Source: Chitinivibrionales bacterium (GTDB taxonomy: Bacteria; Fibrobacterota; Chitinivibrionia; Chitinivibrionales; JANQEN01). From it: a DNA stretch of 64,000 nucleotides. Shown piece after piece: positions 17,633-25,489 of the stretch (position 1 is its first letter; the number at the start of each line of letters is the position of its first letter). Where the stretch lies: assembly GCA_028278335.1 (NCBI GenBank), contig JANQEN010000063.1, forward strand, positions 1-64,000, read 5' to 3'. The translations under genes and the position numbers were made by a program. The notes under the pieces were generated by a model, which was not told the DNA's origin, searched no databases, and saw nothing but the letters and a program-made list of their open reading frames with translations.

Positions 17633-20600
17633 CTAGACTTTTTGTGTTTCCTTTTTCCGACTTTCTATCCAGAGATAGAGCGTTGGAATCACCAACAATG
17701 TTAATGTAGTAGAAGAGGCCAATCCACCAAGGACAACAATTGCTAATGGTCTCTGCACCTCAGCTCCTGGTCCTGTTGCCAAAATCATGGGCAACAGACC
17801 CAGAAAGGTAGTAACAGAGGTCATGAGTACGGGACGTAGTTTAGAGATTGATCCCTGGACAACAGCGTCTTTCAGGTCCGATCCAACATCTCGCAAATAC
17901 TGAATCCGTGCTAAAAGCACCAAATCATCCTCAATTGCAATACCAAAGAGTACAATAAATCCAATTGATGCGGGGATACTTAAATATTCACCCCAAAGCG
18001 CCAATGAAATAACACCTCCCACAAAGGATAGGGGGATATTTAAGAACACAAGCAATGTTTTAGACATTGAATTAAAGGCGCCAAAGATCATCATAAAAAT
18101 GAGAAAGAGGGTGATAGGCACGATAATAGCCAACCGTTTATTCGCCTCTTTTCGAAGTTCAAACTTACCTCCATAGGTAATAACATATCCCGGAGGCAAC
18201 TTTACCCGTTTCTTAATATACTCCCTCAATTCTTCAACAAAGCTTCCCTCATCTCTACCAGTCACATTACATTGGACAGCAACTAACCGGCTTCCATTTT
18301 CATGGCTTGATTGGCGCATGCCTTCGACAAGCTTGATTTCAGCCAACTCTGCTAAAGGAACCTGCTCACCCTGCGGAGTATTAATCAGCAGGTTTTCATA
18401 GGCTTCCACGTCTTTACGATGAGATTCGTCAAAAATGACTGTGATGTCAGTTGTTTTATCTTGCTCAAATACGCGACCAACCCGCTTACCACCAATCGCA
18501 TCATGAATGAGCCGTTGCACATCGGCAATATTAATGCCATATTGGGCAACTTGATCCCTTAACAAGGTTATTTGTAACTGTTTCTGACCAGCGACTTGCT
18601 CTAAGAAGATATCAACAGCTCCCTTTTTTGCAAATTCTAAAAAGAGAATGGAGTCACGAATCATGGTAGCTTTCTCTTCAAGTACTTTGATATCCGGCCC
18701 AAAGATGCGAATTGACACCTGCGATCCAGTGCCGGCAACTAAATCGTCTAGTTCATGCTGAATCGGTTGTGACATGTTAAAGGCAACACCAACATATCCT
18801 TTTAACTTGCCCCTAATCATATTCGCAATATCTTCCTGAGATTTAGCTGTTTTCCACTTCTTTTTTGGGTGCAGTCCAATTTGAATACAGGAGAAATTGG
18901 TTTGATGAACATGGGGTCCCACTTCTCCATAGCCAATATCAGAAGTAGCATAACGAACCTCTGGTATCTCTAAAATCTCCTTTTCAATACGGGATGATAC
19001 CCGGCCAATCTCATTGAGAGAGATGTTTGGATCAAAATAGGCTAATAAATCAATGGTTCCCTCTTTTAAAACTGGTTGAAATATTTTCCCCATTTTTGTA
19101 ACAAGGAATAATCCGGAAATCAAAAGCACGACTGAAATGGTTATAACCATCTTCCATCGACCAAGCAACCAGAGTAATACCTTTTCATAATGCTTGTTAA
19201 GAAAAAATTCTGATTTGTCACGCCCCCGTACTTTTTCAGGGAATAGGCTATAAAGAACCGGCGCAACAATGAGTGCATAAATAAGTGAGCCAATCATTGC
19301 AGTGCATACGGCAAAGGCTAGGGGGCGAAACATCTTTCCCTCAATGCCTTGGAGCGTAAATATTGGTAAGAAAACAAATATAATGATTCCAATAGCAAAG
19401 AATATGGGCCGTCCGACCTCTTTACATCCGTCAAGAATCAATTTTTGCGGCGGTAAAGAGAGTGACTCAGTATGGAGTTTACGATGCATCTTTTCCACAA
19501 TGATAATGGTTGCATCCACAATCATACCTAAGCCAATTGCCAATCCTCCCAGTGATAGAAGGTCTCCCGAGATACCACCTACATAAAACACAATAAAGGA
19601 GAGTAGCAATGCAAAGGGTAAGGACATGACAACCACAATAATATTTTTTACTCTTCCCAAAAAGAGCAATGACACGATGCAAACAAATAACAAACCTTGA
19701 AGAAGTGTGTTTGATATGGTGCGAACACTATTCTTTACCAATTTTCCTTGATCATAAATTGGATAAATCTTCACACCTTCCGGAAGAGTTTGATTTATCT
19801 CATCAATACGTTTGCGCAGTTGCTTGATAACCTCAAAAGAGTTAGCACGATGGAGTTTGTATACCCATCCTACAACAATCTCCTCTTTACCATTCATTGA
19901 GGCAATACCCCGCCTGAACCCTCCCTCTATTGACACATCAGCTACATCGCGAACGTAGACTGGATTATCCTGATAAAAGCCAACAACAATACCAGCAATA
20001 TCGTTTACATTAGAAATACTGCCAATACTTCGAACGATCCACTCTTCCTCACCCTTTTCAATGAGTCCAGCCCCAACGTCTTGATTGTTCTCCTCGATTG
20101 CAGTGGTAACATCATCAAGAGTAATGCCATAGCCGGTTAATTTATAGGGTGATACTTTGACGATAAACTGTTTCACATTGCCACCCTGACTAACCACATT
20201 GGCAATACCAGAAAGGCTTTGGAGGTTAGGTTTGACAATTTCATCCTGAAGAGCACGTAATTCAGTGTTGTCAAGCTTTTTCCCTTCCAGGCGATAATAG
20301 AAGAGCGCTCCAGTTCCACTTGCAACAGAGCCCATTTCCACGCCGTGAGGCATATCAAGCCCTTTAGGAATGTGCTCCTCTGCTTCCACAATTTTTTCAG
20401 CCACCAATTGCCTTGCCTTGTAAATGTCAACCTTGTCTTCAAAGTACACGTTTACCCGTGAAAGACCAAAGGTGGTGATACTCCGAATCCTCTTGACACC
20501 GGGTACTCCAAGCATGGCTGACTCAATTGGTCGAGTTACCATTTTTTCAACGATTTCAGTTGGTGTTGATTCCACCTCTGCAAAAACTTGCACTAGATTG

Positions 20601-20731
20601 GGACTCAAATCAGGAAATGCATCGATAGGTAAATTGATTACTGCAACCGTACCACCAATGCAGACTGCGATAAAAATAAGCACCACAAACATGCGATGCT
20701 TTAAGGCAAATTCTATTAATTTATCAATCAT
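17633..20731 (-). CDS. Heavy-metal RND efflux pump, CusA/CzcA family
   Basis: This 1032-residue inner-membrane pump belongs to the heavy-metal efflux branch of the RND superfamily. The N-terminus has the characteristic first TM helix, then PIDAFPDLSP, VE...M and a PGV segment. The proton-relay helix reads GGLAIGLGMIVDATIIIVEKM with a central Asp, closer to CusA-type than CzcA-type proteins. The duplicated architecture of two 6-TM halves and two large periplasmic loops is complete. It would drive proton-coupled export of Cu/Ag or of divalent metals. AGGA precedes the ATG. It is the last gene of a minus-strand cluster, separated from its adaptor by a repeated structured element. Confidence 0.93.
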   Translation of the reverse strand: MIDKLIEFALKHRMFVVLIFIAVCIGGTVAVINLPIDAFPDLSPNLVQVFAEVESTPTEIVEKMVTRPIESAMLGVPGVKRIRSITTFGLSRVNVYFEDKVDIYKARQLVAEKIVEAEEHIPKGLDMPHGVEMGSVASGTGALFYYRLEGKKLDNTELRALQDEIVKPNLQSLSGIANVVSQGGNVKQFIVKVSPYKLTGYGITLDDVTTAIEENNQDVGAGLIEKGEEEWIVRSIGSISNVNDIAGIVVGFYQDNPVYVRDVADVSIEGGFRRGIASMNGKEEIVVGWVYKLHRANSFEVIKQLRKRIDEINQTLPEGVKIYPIYDQGKLVKNSVRTISNTLLQGLLFVCIVSLLFLGRVKNIIVVVMSLPFALLLSFIVFYVGGISGDLLSLGGLAIGLGMIVDATIIIVEKMHRKLHTESLSLPPQKLILDGCKEVGRPIFFAIGIIIFVFLPIFTLQGIEGKMFRPLAFAVCTAMIGSLIYALIVAPVLYSLFPEKVRGRDKSEFFLNKHYEKVLLWLLGRWKMVITISVVLLISGLFLVTKMGKIFQPVLKEGTIDLLAYFDPNISLNEIGRVSSRIEKEILEIPEVRYATSDIGYGEVGPHVHQTNFSCIQIGLHPKKKWKTAKSQEDIANMIRGKLKGYVGVAFNMSQPIQHELDDLVAGTGSQVSIRIFGPDIKVLEEKATMIRDSILFLEFAKKGAVDIFLEQVAGQKQLQITLLRDQVAQYGINIADVQRLIHDAIGGKRVGRVFEQDKTTDITVIFDESHRKDVEAYENLLINTPQGEQVPLAELAEIKLVEGMRQSSHENGSRLVAVQCNVTGRDEGSFVEELREYIKKRVKLPPGYVITYGGKFELRKEANKRLAIIVPITLFLIFMMIFGAFNSMSKTLLVFLNIPLSFVGGVISLALWGEYLSIPASIGFIVLFGIAIEDDLVLLARIQYLRDVGSDLKDAVVQGSISKLRPVLMTSVTTFLGLLPMILATGPGAEVQRPLAIVVLGGLASSTTLTLLVIPTLYLWIESRKKETQKV

Positions 20732-20767
20732 ACATTTAATCCTAATTTTTTATTTATTTATTTACAC

Positions 20768-20911
20768 GGGGGGAAGGGTCCCCCCACAGCAAGCTTCCTT
20801 CACACTTTTTAACAGTCTTCATTCAAAAGATTAGTTTCACCTACACGGTGAACCTAATCTTTTGAGCAGACTGGATAACAAAACTGTTCAGGTGATCTTG
20901 CTGATTCCCCC
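20768..20911 (+). repeat. Structured ~142-bp intergenic element, copy 1
   Basis: The element starts GGGGGGAAGGGTCCCCCC and ends ATTCCCCC. An outer long-range stem pairs AGCAAG near the left end with CTTGCT near the right end. A central hairpin pairs CAGTCT with AGACTG, then TCAAAAGATTAG with CTAATCTTTTGA, then TTCACC with GGTGAA around a small loop. The same plan, with different bases in the stems, recurs at 49329 (inverted), 54022 and 59063. This copy sits between the RND pump and its adaptor, so it lies inside the operon's transcript. Confidence 0.9.
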
Positions 20912-20989
20912 TCAAATAGTTCAATTTTTTAGCAACAAACTTTAAGAGGAGTTAAATGAAGTTTTAGTATGCAATAAAGAGTGTTCACA

Positions 20990-21697
20990 TCAGTGAGCAT
21001 GACCGTGGCCACCAAAGTCGGATTCTGGTTTAAGAAGTTCTGCACGGAGATGGAAGCTACCATCAGTTACAATTTCTTCGCCACCTTTTAGTCCTTTGGT
21101 GATTTGGGTAAAGCCATTGGCTTTAAAGCCAGTTTGTATTTCACGCAATTCATATTTGCCATCTTTACCAGTGCAAACAAAAACACACCGTCTATGGAGA
21201 ATCACATGGATTGCACCATTGGGAACAGAAACAACCTTTTCAGGAGTTTTAAAATTAATGGTACCATTGAGAATTGTTCCCGATATTAAAGCACTACCAT
21301 TGGCATCAAAAGCTGCGATGGCTTCATAAACTCTGCGTTTGGTTTCACTCTCTTTTCGAGTCAAGGAAACAACGTTACCTTTTAATACTTTATCCTTTAA
21401 AAGTGGTGTTTCTGCAGAAACTTCCTGTCCAGCTGAAACAAATTTCTTGTCCTTTTTATGGACGGTAAAAAGAGCCTGATACCGTGCACCTTTTTTTGCA
21501 GTCACTTTTCCTGTAAGCCGAACCTTTTTCTCCATTACCATAGGTTCAACTTTCTCATATTTTAATTTCATCTTTTCTTTTACATTTGAAGGCAACTCTG
21601 TTATCACATGGGAGCCCTCACCCATTTTCCATTCTTCCCCAATTATTGAAAAAGTGAACATAAGTAACAACACCAAAACAGTTATTTTTGCTTTCAT
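20990..21697 (-). CDS. Short periplasmic adaptor-like protein (CusB-type C-terminal region)
   Basis: The 235-residue protein has a signal peptide (cleavage near IIGEEW). The beta-rich segments KVRLTGKV, KKFVSAGQEV, and then LVSVPNGAIHV and LKGGEEIVTDG, resemble the membrane-fusion proteins that partner RND pumps. It lacks the long alpha-helical hairpin and full lipoyl half-motifs that contact TolC-type channels, so it is about 100-150 residues shorter than usual. The C-terminus is His-rich (GGHGHAH), suggesting metal binding. The start is supported by AGGAG. It follows the barrel gene by 15 bp and so is co-transcribed with it. Confidence 0.8.
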   Translation of the reverse strand: MKAKITVLVLLLMFTFSIIGEEWKMGEGSHVITELPSNVKEKMKLKYEKVEPMVMEKKVRLTGKVTAKKGARYQALFTVHKKDKKFVSAGQEVSAETPLLKDKVLKGNVVSLTRKESETKRRVYEAIAAFDANGSALISGTILNGTINFKTPEKVVSVPNGAIHVILHRRCVFVCTGKDGKYELREIQTGFKANGFTQITKGLKGGEEIVTDGSFHLRAELLKPESDFGGHGHAH

Positions 21698-21712
21698 TTT
21701 TTCTCCTTTTTA

Positions 21713-23743
21713 CTATTCGCCAAAATGGTTAAAGGTATCGAAATTTCCTTCAAGTGATAAAAATATGTAGATATCACATTTATCATCATCCTCGATGGCA
21801 TCGTTGTAAAAATGCACTTTCCACTGTTTACCAGTGGCAAACTTTTTCTTTTCCGCACTATCAGGTGGAATATTTTTCCAAGATTCCTCAACCTTCCCTT
21901 CTTCAATAAGCTTGGCAAGCTCCATAGCAGCTTTTGCCATAGCCTCCTCTTTGTTAATTTTAGGAAGAGGTGCTGACATTCTTCCAGCAGAGGAGAAGGT
22001 ATGGAATAGGTTTGTTGAAAATGCAAAATTGGAGTGATACTTTTTAAACTCCCCATGGCGACGAATCTTTCGGTCATAGATCCCATGAGACCAGGTGAGC
22101 TTTAGATTTAATAGATCTCTAATATTTAAGGTGACATGAGGAGAAATGACATGGGCATTCACTGCCTCCATGTCCCATTTAGATCGAATATGTCTAGGTT
22201 CATCAAGTTCAAATAATTGTGGATGAGCATAATAGAGGTTTAATTCTTCATCTCTTTCCATTTCCCAAGTATTTGATTTTGCATCTGGATTAAAATAGTA
22301 TATAAAATCATACCTTAAACCTATTTGAAAAAGCTTGTTGATTTTGTACATTGGGTCAAGGGCAAATCGTAGGGTACTATAATCCTCTGTCGATGCAGAC
22401 AAATAGTCAGGTAACTCCGTAATAGAGTTATACCCCGGATGCAAGAGTTGAACAAGAGAATCAGCTAAAGGCATTGGGTCACCTCTTTTATCATATTTAT
22501 TTCGATTCAACAATTTAACATCAGCATCTGATGGTTTATGATAAGAAAACCAAATACCCCAATCCATCTGAAGCTTCTTTTTTGAAGCAGTAGCCCAATA
22601 AACAAGGTTAGTAAGTGAACTACCGTTTCTAGAAAAATAGGCTGAGTCAATAGTGGTTGTGTCAATTTTTCTCTGTTTATACACATAGTCCGGAGCCCCC
22701 CACCCCATGGTAACATCTCCTGATCCATGAATAACTGATAGTACATGATCAACAATTCCAGTTTTAAATCCACTCTCAAGGCCAATGGTCCATCCTAAAC
22801 CTTTTTCATGAATATCCACTTTATTTAATTCGTACACTCTTTTCTTATACGAAGTTGCACTAGGAATTCCTTGTATTCCGGTAACAAAATTAAAGTTTAA
22901 TTTATCACTTACATTTAGTTTACAATCTGCATATAAAAATGTACGAATCCTAGAATCTTCCCAAATTCCTTTAACAAAGGGTACATTGTCAGTTGGGTAA
23001 CTCCATAAAACTCTATCAATGAAACTGGCACCACCGGAAACTTCAACAACTAACCTATTTAGTTTTTTGAGTTTTTTGTCAAATTTTAGTGCAGCTCCCT
23101 GATAAACGTTGTTTAACAAGGGTGTTTGACCAAAAAGCATAGAAAACTCACTATAGTCCATTAAATGTCCAACCCGTAAACTAAGTTCATTAGCATTTCT
23201 TGGTTCCCACTTAAAGGCTAATTGATTAAGTGATGCAGTCCATGAGGCCCCAGCATTGATAGTCTCTTTTTCTTCAATAAACCCAAAGTCAATAAGAGTT
23301 GATAGTTGTGTATCAAATCTGTACTTGAGACGGAAACTAAGTTCTGATGGGTCCCAAACGGGAATATAACTAAAATTAGATTCACCTATTCTTGATTCTA
23401 AAATAACAGGAGGACTGTGGAAGGGATTGTCAAAACAACTACTAGCGCTATAGAACCAAGAATCCATACCTCCAGTCCCTAAAGGATCGCCACCAAGAGT
23501 TCCTCGTCCACCAAAATCTGGTGCAAGAAATAAGCCAATATTTCCATACATATCTATAACAATTTTTGAAGTATCTTCCTCTGAAAAATCGGATTTTATC
23601 AACCCTCTACCACGAGCTCCACCTTTACTCCTTGAGCCACCATGGCTATGACCGGCATGAGAAAATGCTTCATTTAGTCCGATGAACAGAAACAAAAAGA
23701 TAACAACAATACACGAAAAATTTCGTTGTCGAATTATATTCAT
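21713..23743 (-). CDS. Large outer-membrane beta-barrel with His-rich N-terminus
   Basis: The 676-residue protein has a signal peptide followed at once by HAGHSHGGSRSKGGARGRG, a His/Gly-rich metal-binding-type segment. The rest shows repeated alternating aromatic/polar strands typical of an outer-membrane barrel (for example LRYDFIYYFNP, LKLTWSHGIYD). There is no TonB-dependent plug and no TolC-type helical barrel. It lies immediately upstream of the short adaptor, so it probably takes the outer-membrane place in the efflux system; that role is inferred only from position. The last ~90 residues are mixed charged helices and end with a short YIFLSLEGNFD segment. Start has GGAG. Confidence 0.72.
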   Translation of the reverse strand: MNIIRQRNFSCIVVIFLFLFIGLNEAFSHAGHSHGGSRSKGGARGRGLIKSDFSEEDTSKIVIDMYGNIGLFLAPDFGGRGTLGGDPLGTGGMDSWFYSASSCFDNPFHSPPVILESRIGESNFSYIPVWDPSELSFRLKYRFDTQLSTLIDFGFIEEKETINAGASWTASLNQLAFKWEPRNANELSLRVGHLMDYSEFSMLFGQTPLLNNVYQGAALKFDKKLKKLNRLVVEVSGGASFIDRVLWSYPTDNVPFVKGIWEDSRIRTFLYADCKLNVSDKLNFNFVTGIQGIPSATSYKKRVYELNKVDIHEKGLGWTIGLESGFKTGIVDHVLSVIHGSGDVTMGWGAPDYVYKQRKIDTTTIDSAYFSRNGSSLTNLVYWATASKKKLQMDWGIWFSYHKPSDADVKLLNRNKYDKRGDPMPLADSLVQLLHPGYNSITELPDYLSASTEDYSTLRFALDPMYKINKLFQIGLRYDFIYYFNPDAKSNTWEMERDEELNLYYAHPQLFELDEPRHIRSKWDMEAVNAHVISPHVTLNIRDLLNLKLTWSHGIYDRKIRRHGEFKKYHSNFAFSTNLFHTFSSAGRMSAPLPKINKEEAMAKAAMELAKLIEEGKVEESWKNIPPDSAEKKKFATGKQWKVHFYNDAIEDDDKCDIYIFLSLEGNFDTFNHFGE

Positions 23744-23899
23744 TATCCTTGTCTCCTACAAGAATGTTTCATAGAATCAAAATTGATTTGAAAGACAGTA
23801 CAATTATAAATGCAGAAAAATCTGCTTACTATCTTCAACATAATGCTAATCAATCAATGAATTAAACGTTGAGATCCCCTAATCTCAATAATTTCACCT

Positions 23900-24580
23900 T
23901 TACTTTGTCAAGTTTATCTTGTATGTGGCATTATTAGTTTGAGTTTTGAATTTCAACAAATATATTCCACTCTTTATTTGGTTGTTGAGTTCCTTAACAG
24001 TTATATTGTTATTCCCCTCTAAAACTAATTGCCCATTAAGATCAAATACTTTAAAAGGAATTGGGTTATTTGAAAAAAGAAGATTGTTTTTATTGATTGA
24101 ATAATTTGGTAATTTAATACTTGTACCAGGAACAATCTTAAAATACCTACCTTTCAACATGCCTCCCTTTCCCTCATAGCTAGTAGTGTTTGATCTATGA
24201 AATAAAAAAACACGACACTTTTCAGAGGGTTCACAATCTACTGTCCAGGTTGTTTTTCCACCTTTACCAACAACATAATTGGGTAAGGGGACCGTATCAA
24301 CTGGCACAGAATCACGGCGGGAATTGGCATCAGTGATGAGATAGAGTATTACCCGGTTATTCCTGGGCTGAGTACCGTGCACGTGACCATCATCATCCCA
24401 TTCTATGGTTTGCTCAGTTCCAATTTCCCACACATCACCATGTTTTGGTTTCTCAACAGTTAATTTGAGACCGTGCTTTGGCTGATCACCAGCAAATGAA
24501 CCTTGAATAAAAATCAAGGTAGCAAGAACCATTAGAATAATGGTAAGCTTAACATTGGTTAATTTTAATGTGCCCTTCAT
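23900..24580 (-). CDS. Secreted Kre9-like/beta-sandwich protein with C-terminal sorting domain
   Basis: The product is 226 residues from the ATG at 24580, which GGGAGG precedes; an in-frame ATG at 24592 is less likely. After the signal peptide (ending near SFAGD) the segment LTVEKPKHGDVWEIGTEQTI.WDDD resembles the Ser-Thr-rich/Kre9-type beta-sandwich domain seen in secreted bacterial proteins. His residues (HGLK, DDDGHVHG) may bind metal. The last ~65 residues form a sorting-type domain with IKSGIYLLKFK near the end. It is the second gene in the metal cluster. Confidence 0.75.
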   Translation of the reverse strand: MKGTLKLTNVKLTIILMVLATLIFIQGSFAGDQPKHGLKLTVEKPKHGDVWEIGTEQTIEWDDDGHVHGTQPRNNRVILYLITDANSRRDSVPVDTVPLPNYVVGKGGKTTWTVDCEPSEKCRVFLFHRSNTTSYEGKGGMLKGRYFKIVPGTSIKLPNYSINKNNLLFSNNPIPFKVFDLNGQLVLEGNNNITVKELNNQIKSGIYLLKFKTQTNNATYKINLTK

Positions 24581-24592
24581 TGTACCTCCCAT

Positions 24593-24999
24593 TTAAAGAT
24601 AAAGTTAATTTGTAATTTTTATACAATTTTTAAATTTGTTTTAATCAGACAAATGACAAACGAAAAAGGAACTTAAAGAAAGCTATTTACTCTGATTAGT
24701 CTGATTAGTATTCTGGCAGGATATTCAGCGTAACGCGTCTTCCTGGTAGATTAAACCTCCCCTCCGAGATTAAACAAACCTACCATTATCGTATGGTGTA
24801 CTTAATGTTCACAAGCACCATAAGCTTCATTATTATAATATATAGAATTAAATGTCATTTCGCTAAAAATATAGCCTAACCTGCTAGCATATATATCTGC
24901 TGTGACTTCCTGTAACCCCTTTTTTATTAAAAAGGTTACACTTTCTAAAACATGTTCATCACTCAGAGAAAAACCAACAAAAAACGAACTTCTAATTAA
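24593..24999. other. Intergenic region in the metal cluster, with one hairpin
   Basis: No gene is visible. At 24911-24940 the arms TGTAACC and GGTTACA (with internal CCTTTTT and AAAAAGG) form a near-perfect hairpin. It could end the transcript of the small gene at 25000 or be a regulatory stem. A GC-richer patch at 24710-24780 may hold the promoter for the downstream cluster. Confidence 0.4.
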
Positions 25000-25329
25000 T
25001 TAAGCAAGAGGAGGAGCGCGGGAAAGTGTTGAAGAACGAATATTTTGTGAACGCACACTTTTGTATGTAATAAAATAGACCTTTTTTTCACAATCTTGCA
25101 GAGGTAAGCTAAACTTGTAACTGCGCGGAAAAAGTTTAACTTGTTTGGACATGTCACAAATAAAACAATGCACCTCCTCATGATCATGACCTTCATAATC
25201 ATAGGAGTGCATACCTTCAATCATAGAAATGATACCATTTACCATTTCTAGATCATGCATATGAAGATGGAACTCAGCAAACACATGAACATTAAAAAAG
25301 AGCATTAATATGATTGCTGTTTTCTTCAT
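25000..25329 (-). CDS. Small His/Cys-rich secreted protein of the metal-efflux cluster
   Basis: The 109-residue product has a signal peptide (cleavage near VFAEF). A His/Met-rich patch follows (HLHMHDLEM), then an acidic-His stretch (HSYDYEGHDHEEVH) and the CFIC pair, all likely metal ligands. The C-terminus ends in SRAPPLA, a short tail often seen in small proteins encoded with heavy-metal efflux systems. The function is unknown; a periplasmic metal chaperone or sensor is plausible. No strong Shine-Dalgarno site precedes the ATG. It is the first gene of the cluster running to 17633. Confidence 0.75.
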   Translation of the reverse strand: MKKTAIILMLFFNVHVFAEFHLHMHDLEMVNGIISMIEGMHSYDYEGHDHEEVHCFICDMSKQVKLFPRSYKFSLPLQDCEKKVYFITYKSVRSQNIRSSTLSRAPPLA

Positions 25330-25489
25330 GGTTTACTTTTCATTTAAAAATTGAGTGATAATATAAGTACTTCATAGCTTATAGGTTATATAAATAAAGG
25401 TAGTAAAAAGAGTCAAATTATACTGAAATATTTTTCTATTATAATAAATCCCAATATTTTAATAAATTCAAGATAACCAATAAATTTTC

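Noticed and set aside
20768-20911. Integron attC site
   Set aside because: The stem-loop plan is similar in style, but the core sites GTTRRRY/RYYYAAC are absent, no integrase is near and the flanking genes are not a cassette series.
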